From: Sapria himalayana
Taxonomy: Eukaryota; Streptophyta; Magnoliopsida; Malpighiales; Rafflesiaceae
Direction of reading: 5' to 3'
NCBI GenBank assembly: GCA_029783825.1
Contig: JAREIK010000781.1
Location: forward strand, 310,001-374,000
DNA length: 64,000 nucleotides
Below, one piece after another: positions 1 to 64,000 of this stretch. How positions within the stretch are numbered: position 1 is the first letter of the stretch; each line of letters starts with the position of its first letter. The position numbers and the translations under genes were made by a program. The notes under the pieces were generated by a model. The model worked only from the letters and a program-made list of their open reading frames with translations. It was not told the DNA's origin and made no database searches.

Positions 1-24
1 AATAGTTTTACAATATGTTATCAA

Positions 25-48
25 CACACACACACACACACACACACA
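25..48. repeat. (CA)n microsatellite
   Basis: About 12 uninterrupted CA units, followed by a short TATATA. The surrounding 1-580 is AT-rich and I recognise nothing else in it. Confidence 0.9.
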
Positions 49-589
49 TATATGATTTTGATTAGAAATAAAAAAAACTATATTATTGTTAGCGTTATAA
101 ATCATATAAATAATATATGATTTATAATATTATTGATGCTTATTATTTTGTCAATTTCAAAAGTTTGTCAACAATGTCACAAACTCAAATTTATAACACT
201 TAACATTTTAGATAGATGTTATATATCTATTGGGTTTGAACAATTTCCCTGGGTAAAATGTAAAATCAATATCATCCCAAACTTGGGTTGAGTTGAATTA
301 TATCATTTATTCATTTATTGGCATACCCAAAAAGCTCGGGTTTAAATTATATGAATATTTATGTATAATAATTTTGTAAGTATATATTTTAACTTAGATT
401 CTCAACTTTCAATCTTATATTTGTAGGCAAGAAATAAATTTTTATATATAAAAGAGCAAAATGAAAAAAAAAATGCTCTAATTATTTTGATGAGAACAAT
501 TTGAAAAAAAGTGCTTCATTTAACATTTTAAATTGCCCACATCATTCCACATGCACACATTGATATGCTTATAAATAAGGCTACAAGAT

Positions 590-765
590 CAACTTGACTT
601 GAGCAGGTTAGGTCAGGTTGGGGGTCAACCCAAACACATTTCGAATATTGCTCAGGTTAAGCAACCCAACCTGATTTTTTCTCGGGCTGCAAATTTCCAG
701 CCCAAACCAATTTTTTTGGGTGGGGTTGCTTAGGTTGACCCAACCCGAATCGCAGACCTTTTTTG
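590..765. repeat. GC-richer foldback segment, probable MITE remnant
   Basis: A GC-rich island in AT-rich DNA built from GGTTGGGT/ACCCAACC-type words in both orientations: GGTTAAGCAACCCAACC (from about 645) pairs imperfectly with GTGGGGTTGCTTAGGTTG near 720-740. Similar to the GC-rich terminal parts of the hAT-like elements elsewhere in the window. Exact ends not determined. Confidence 0.4.
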
Positions 766-819
766 TGATATGCAAAAAAAAAAAAAAAAAAACTATTCAC
801 ACACATTGGATTGATTAAA

Positions 820-3600
820 TTGTAAAAAGATATGAATGAGCTCTAGATGGACATGCAAGATCAAATATTGTGGTTCTTCAAAGAGTTTAAGCAGATTGAC
901 TCAGTTGAGTATAGGAATCATATCGTAATTCGTAAGTCAAGGACTTAATAATGAATGAGAATTTAGGTCAACTCTTAACAAATTAGTCTGGATTAGTCCT
1001 TCACCCAATGAGCATATGATAGAGTGAGTGAAACCTATTCAACATATAGATAATATGCTAGATTGCACAGAGGATAAACTCTTGATGAATTGTTGTTTGG
1101 GTGTCTTAAGGGCTGTGGCTTTGCATGGAAACTATTGGTCTTTATAAGTGGCATGAAAGTTGATTCGAAGTGGTAATGCGAATGTGAATACTCTTCTTAA
1201 GATTCCGATAGCCTAAATGTAATATTTCTCAATGATGGGACAAGTATCCAGTGAAACCTGATTGGTAGTGGTTGAAATATAGTTACTACATTGTTGATCA
1301 ATATTATAATTAGAAGGCCTATATGCGATGATATGTTCTTTCAGATTAGGTAGTTACTATATTGTTGATCAATAGTGTACGAGGGCATGCCTACTAAGGG
1401 TGAAAATTAAGTGAGCGGACTTTCAGGAAGCTATTGAAGTAACATGACAAGTGAGTCACATTCTAGGGTGAATGTCTCTTTGGCCTATCATGACTCATCA
1501 TAGAATTTGACATGCAAAACACTTGCAAGGAGGAAACAATTTTTGTTTATATTCAGGTAAATCTTGGTGAAGAATTGCACAAGAATATGTAATGGATTGG
1601 GTGGGAGAGATCGTCATGGACTTATATTTGTATTATTTGTGACTCAACACAAATATACTTCTAATAATTAATAAACTGACTATTTTAAGCATGAGAGAAA
1701 TGAGAGAGCTTTAGATGGGTTTGTGAGATGAATCGACGTGACTGTTTAAGAATTCAGGAAGACCAACACAATTAAGTTTGGGGAGCTTGTCAGAAATCAA
1801 TGAGTTAACAACGGAGGTTTTTTTTTTTTGCTGACCATGCATACATTGGTCATGAATTAGATCTATTCCCCTGATGGACCTATAATATGAAAAAACTACT
1901 TGAACAAAAAGCTAATATTTAGAATTGTGAAAAGGCCGAATCCCTAATGAATTCTTGATGCAGGCAACATGAGATGTGTCATTGCATTAAAATTTTTGGG
2001 CGTGACAAGTGGGATCATAAGCAGTCTAATGTGTCATGCAGATGTGAAGTTTCGTGAAGTTTCTTCTGACTGTTCTGGTGATTAAGGTATAATCTCTCTC
2101 AATGATAGAATAAGCAGCCAATAAAACCTAAGTAGTGGGGTTCAAATATAGTCAATGTCTTTTTGATCAATATTACAATCAAAAGATTTACGAGTGATGG
2201 TAGGCTCTTTCAGATTGGGTGGCACTATATGCTATATTACTAGTGTGCCGGGGCATACCTACTAAGGGTGAAACTTTGGAGAGCAAACATTTGAGGTACC
2301 ATCGAAATACATGATCTATTAGGCCTCATCATTGCTTGGGCACATTATAACCTAGCACAAACTTTGGTGTGTAAATAACTCATAAGGAGTATGTAATTGT
2401 TGATGGTTTCATTTAGGTAAATCTTTCTAAGAATTGCACGAGGACATGCAATTGAATTGGGTGGGAGAAATTATCAAAAACTCATAATTGTAACATTCAC
2501 AACTCAACACAAATGTAGTACTACTGATTATTATATTGACTGGTTAAAACATAAAAGATATAAGGAGCTCTATAGGATAGTGTGAGATGAATTCGACATT
2601 ATTCCTCAAGAGTTCAGTAAAGCTGACCTAGTTGAGTTTTATGAACTTGTCATTCAATGAGGTCTTACTAATGAAGAAGAGTTTTGGCCAGCCACACATA
2701 AGGTAGTCAGGATCTAGATTCATTCCTCCAATGAACATATTATAGAGAGAAACTAATTCAACAAAGTCAATATTTGATAGTGACCAAGGGCCTAGGGTGT
2801 TTCTCATGCTACCTGTGGCCCATGACAACTTGCGAGTGGTATCGGAGGTTATTTGAAGTATCAATGTTGTCGTGGAGACTCTCCTTATTATCATGATGCC
2901 CAAAGCGTAATCTCTCATTGGTAATACAAAAAATTAATGAAGCCTAGGTGGTAAGGATAAGAGTTTGGAAAGAAAATTTCACAATACTGTTGAAGTAGCA
3001 TGAGAAGTGAGGTCACATCTTAAGGTGGATATCTCTCGGGTCCATTATGACTCAACATAAACTTTAGCATGTAATAGCATGTAAGGAACAAACAACTTTT
3101 GAAGAATTGCATGAGTCCGTACAAGTGCAATGGATCGAGTGGGAGGGATAGTGATGAACTTGTAATTATAATATCTATGACTCAACACAAATGTACTTTT
3201 CATAATTATTATGTTCATTAGTTAAAATATAAAAGATGTGTAAGCTGTAGGGGAGTGTGTTAGATGAATTAATATGATTCTCAAAGAGTTTAGATATGCC
3301 AACCTGGTTGAATCTAGAGAACATGTTACAAGTAAAAGATTTAACAATAATGAATAGTTTTAAGTTGAGCTGGTTTACCATACAACATACTCATTGCGTA
3401 TACGGATCCATATCACAATCAATATGTGCAAAGTTGAACAAAAACTCATTCATTCAGATGTATTTAAACCATCACCAATACGTTGGATCTCATGAGAACT
3501 CCAAAGTTGAATGTGATTGGTCATGATCATTACTGAAACGATTGATCAGTATGAAAGTTTATTATATGCATCTGTCCTGGAGATGATAAGGAGGGAACAT
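820..3600 (+). repeat. Degenerate tandem repeat, unit about 0.87 kb, 3-4 copies
   Basis: Blocks recur in the same order. A block with ACTCAACACAAAT, ATAAAAGA and GAGATGAAT near 1640-1760 returns near 2500-2640 and 3180-3310, with a weaker one at 830-950. AATGAT followed by TTGATCAATATTA at 1231-1310 returns at 2100-2180. CCTACTAAGGGTGAAA at 1390 returns at 2258. Spacing is about 868 bp between the first pairs and about 680 bp for the last. No coding capacity recognised. The block ends with a 5S-like segment at 3456. Confidence 0.65.
3456..3575 (+). pseudogene. 5S rRNA-derived sequence in a repeat
   Basis: These 120 bases align without a gap to the 120-nt plant 5S rRNA as I know it. By hand about 71 of 120 positions agree, with most differences C to T or G to A. 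The best stretch is 3496-3510 (GAACTCC then AAAGTTGAA), covering the start of the A-box part of the internal promoter; the C-box region is poorly kept. The 3' part ATGCATCT matches the 5S end. The following 40 bases (CCTGGAGATGATAAGG...) also resemble those after the 5S-like unit at 17439, so this is part of a mobile or repeated element (Cassandra-like TRIM or 5S-derived SINE), not a 5S locus. Confidence 0.65.
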
Positions 3601-3639
3601 GGGGAGGGTGAATTTTTTTTTTTAAAAAAAAAACTCAAT

Positions 3640-3800
3640 TCATCTTTAAACCCTCAACTTGTGACAAGCTCTGCTCTCCATTTTATCTAACTCATATCTT
3701 CTCTAGAGTTTCCTCATATCTTTTATATTTCATTCATTCAACATTTTAAAATTAATCATTAGAAGTACATTTGCAGTTCATTATGCATACCATAATTACA
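3640..3800 (-). repeat. Inverted partial copy of the 0.87-kb repeat
   Basis: On the minus strand this reads CAAATGTACTTCTAATGATT, then AATATAAAAGATATG and GAGTTAGAT, matching the block at 3190-3310 on the plus strand. It therefore sits as an inverted arm just after the 5S-like segment. Confidence 0.5.
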
Positions 3801-3905
3801 AGCACACGACACCATGCTTCTCCCAGTTAGAGTTCAAATTCAACATTTCAAGATCATAATTTTCTCGCCAATGAGTCATTATAGAAAAAATCAACAATAT
3901 CCTCC

Positions 3906-3936
3906 ATACCATTTTGCCAGAAGGGCAAAATGGTAT
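3906..3936. repeat. Perfect 13-bp inverted repeat, 5-nt loop
   Basis: ATACCATTTTGCC (3906-3918) and its exact complement (3924-3936) around AGAAG. It lies in the 3' flank of the beta-galactosidase gene, 617 bp beyond its stop codon, and may be in the 3' UTR. No T-tract terminator logic applies in a plant gene. Function unknown. Confidence 0.85.
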
Positions 3937-4552
3937 TATCAACAATATCAACAAAAATGACTCAATCCAAAATTAAATACAATACATTCAATCAAAGAGA
4001 CAAATCAGCAAATTTATGAAAGTTCAAATTTTAGTTATGATAGAAATACAAAAAAAAATAATAATTATTATCATTTTCATTTGAATATCTACTCATTTTA
4101 TCAAATTTCAAAAACACGTGCAAAGCATTTGCTAAAGATAATTTATAAAAATAATTACCAAATTGACATCAACACAAAATTTGAACAATCCCCATGCATT
4201 TGGGATAAGATTAATTTAGCAAAATGCATAACAAGACACAATTTCACCTTTCCCCCACAGATTTATCCAACTTCAAGCTTGTTCAAGTTATACAAACTAC
4301 GCATTTTAGATGCGCAGCATAAGTCACGTGGCCATTAAAAAAAAAAAACACAGGATTTTGGCTGACCCTTAAAAAAAAAAAAAAGCACACATTTTCAATA
4401 AATAAACATGACGAACATAATCACGGGGAGAGATAACCCAACAGAATCACAGAATTATAAAAACAATTCACATCGTCAAAAGAATGTAATTCAAATAGTT
4501 AGGTTGGAAACAATGGCGGCTAGACATAAAAGTGAGATCAGGAGGATAAGGC

Positions 4553-63947
<59,395 letters not shown>

Positions 63948-64000
63948 CTGTGATGACACAACTTGAATTTATAAAATGGATCCAAATAAATTCATCAAAT

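Overview
This window is plant nuclear DNA: one very long, intron-rich gene embedded in decayed transposable elements. The gene is on the minus strand. It encodes a LacZ-type (glycoside hydrolase family 2) beta-galactosidase of the kind plants carry in addition to their GH35 enzymes. Thirteen coding exons lie between 63947 and 4553. The first exons, roughly the first 200 residues judging from LacZ-type proteins, are beyond the right edge. The exons join in frame with GT/AG junctions throughout and give 913 codons plus a stop. Every catalytic and metal-binding motif I looked for is present. The introns are far larger than the exons (18.1, 12.3, 11.9, 6.0, 4.3, 1.4, 1.0 and 1.0 kb, plus small ones of 71, 76, 84 and 308 bp). 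The organism is most likely a flowering plant with an AT-rich, TE-rich genome. I cannot name the species, and a monocot is only a guess.

Layout, left to right. 1-4552: 3' flank of the gene, with a degenerate tandem repeat of about 0.87 kb (820-3600) that ends in a 120-bp segment aligning without gaps to plant 5S rRNA, then an inverted copy of part of the repeat. 4724-9026: intron with a Copia relic, a complete TIR element (6581-7662) holding 30 identical copies of an 11-bp CpG-rich unit and a perfect 34-bp inverted repeat, and a Copia gag fragment. 9027-12557: a cluster of exons with a 486-bp hAT-type MITE in one intron. 12558-24410: intron with a 969-bp tandem array containing five more 5S-like segments, a LINE reverse-transcriptase relic and a tandemly duplicated piece of Copia. 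24411-32706: exons coding the catalytic barrel, interrupted by a hAT transposon relic (26193-29372), a Copia RT relic and a second type of MITE. 32707-50825: an 18-kb intron that is a graveyard of Copia, Gypsy and hAT relics. 51440-63772: a 12.3-kb intron with an old plus-strand Copia relic and a structurally complete minus-strand Copia element (56899-61054) with matching 5-bp target duplications, nested in another retroelement relic.

Apart from the beta-galactosidase gene I see no intact protein gene, no tRNA gene and no CRISPR array. The TE relics carry stops and frameshifts throughout. The most unusual structures are the 5S-derived repeats, with a recently amplified 969-bp array whose breakpoints fall at the end of the 5S-like part, and the 11-bp CpG minisatellite inside a TIR element. 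I found no evidence of an undescribed multi-gene system. Exon coordinates are hand-derived from splice motifs and reading frame. TE limits are approximate unless stated otherwise.
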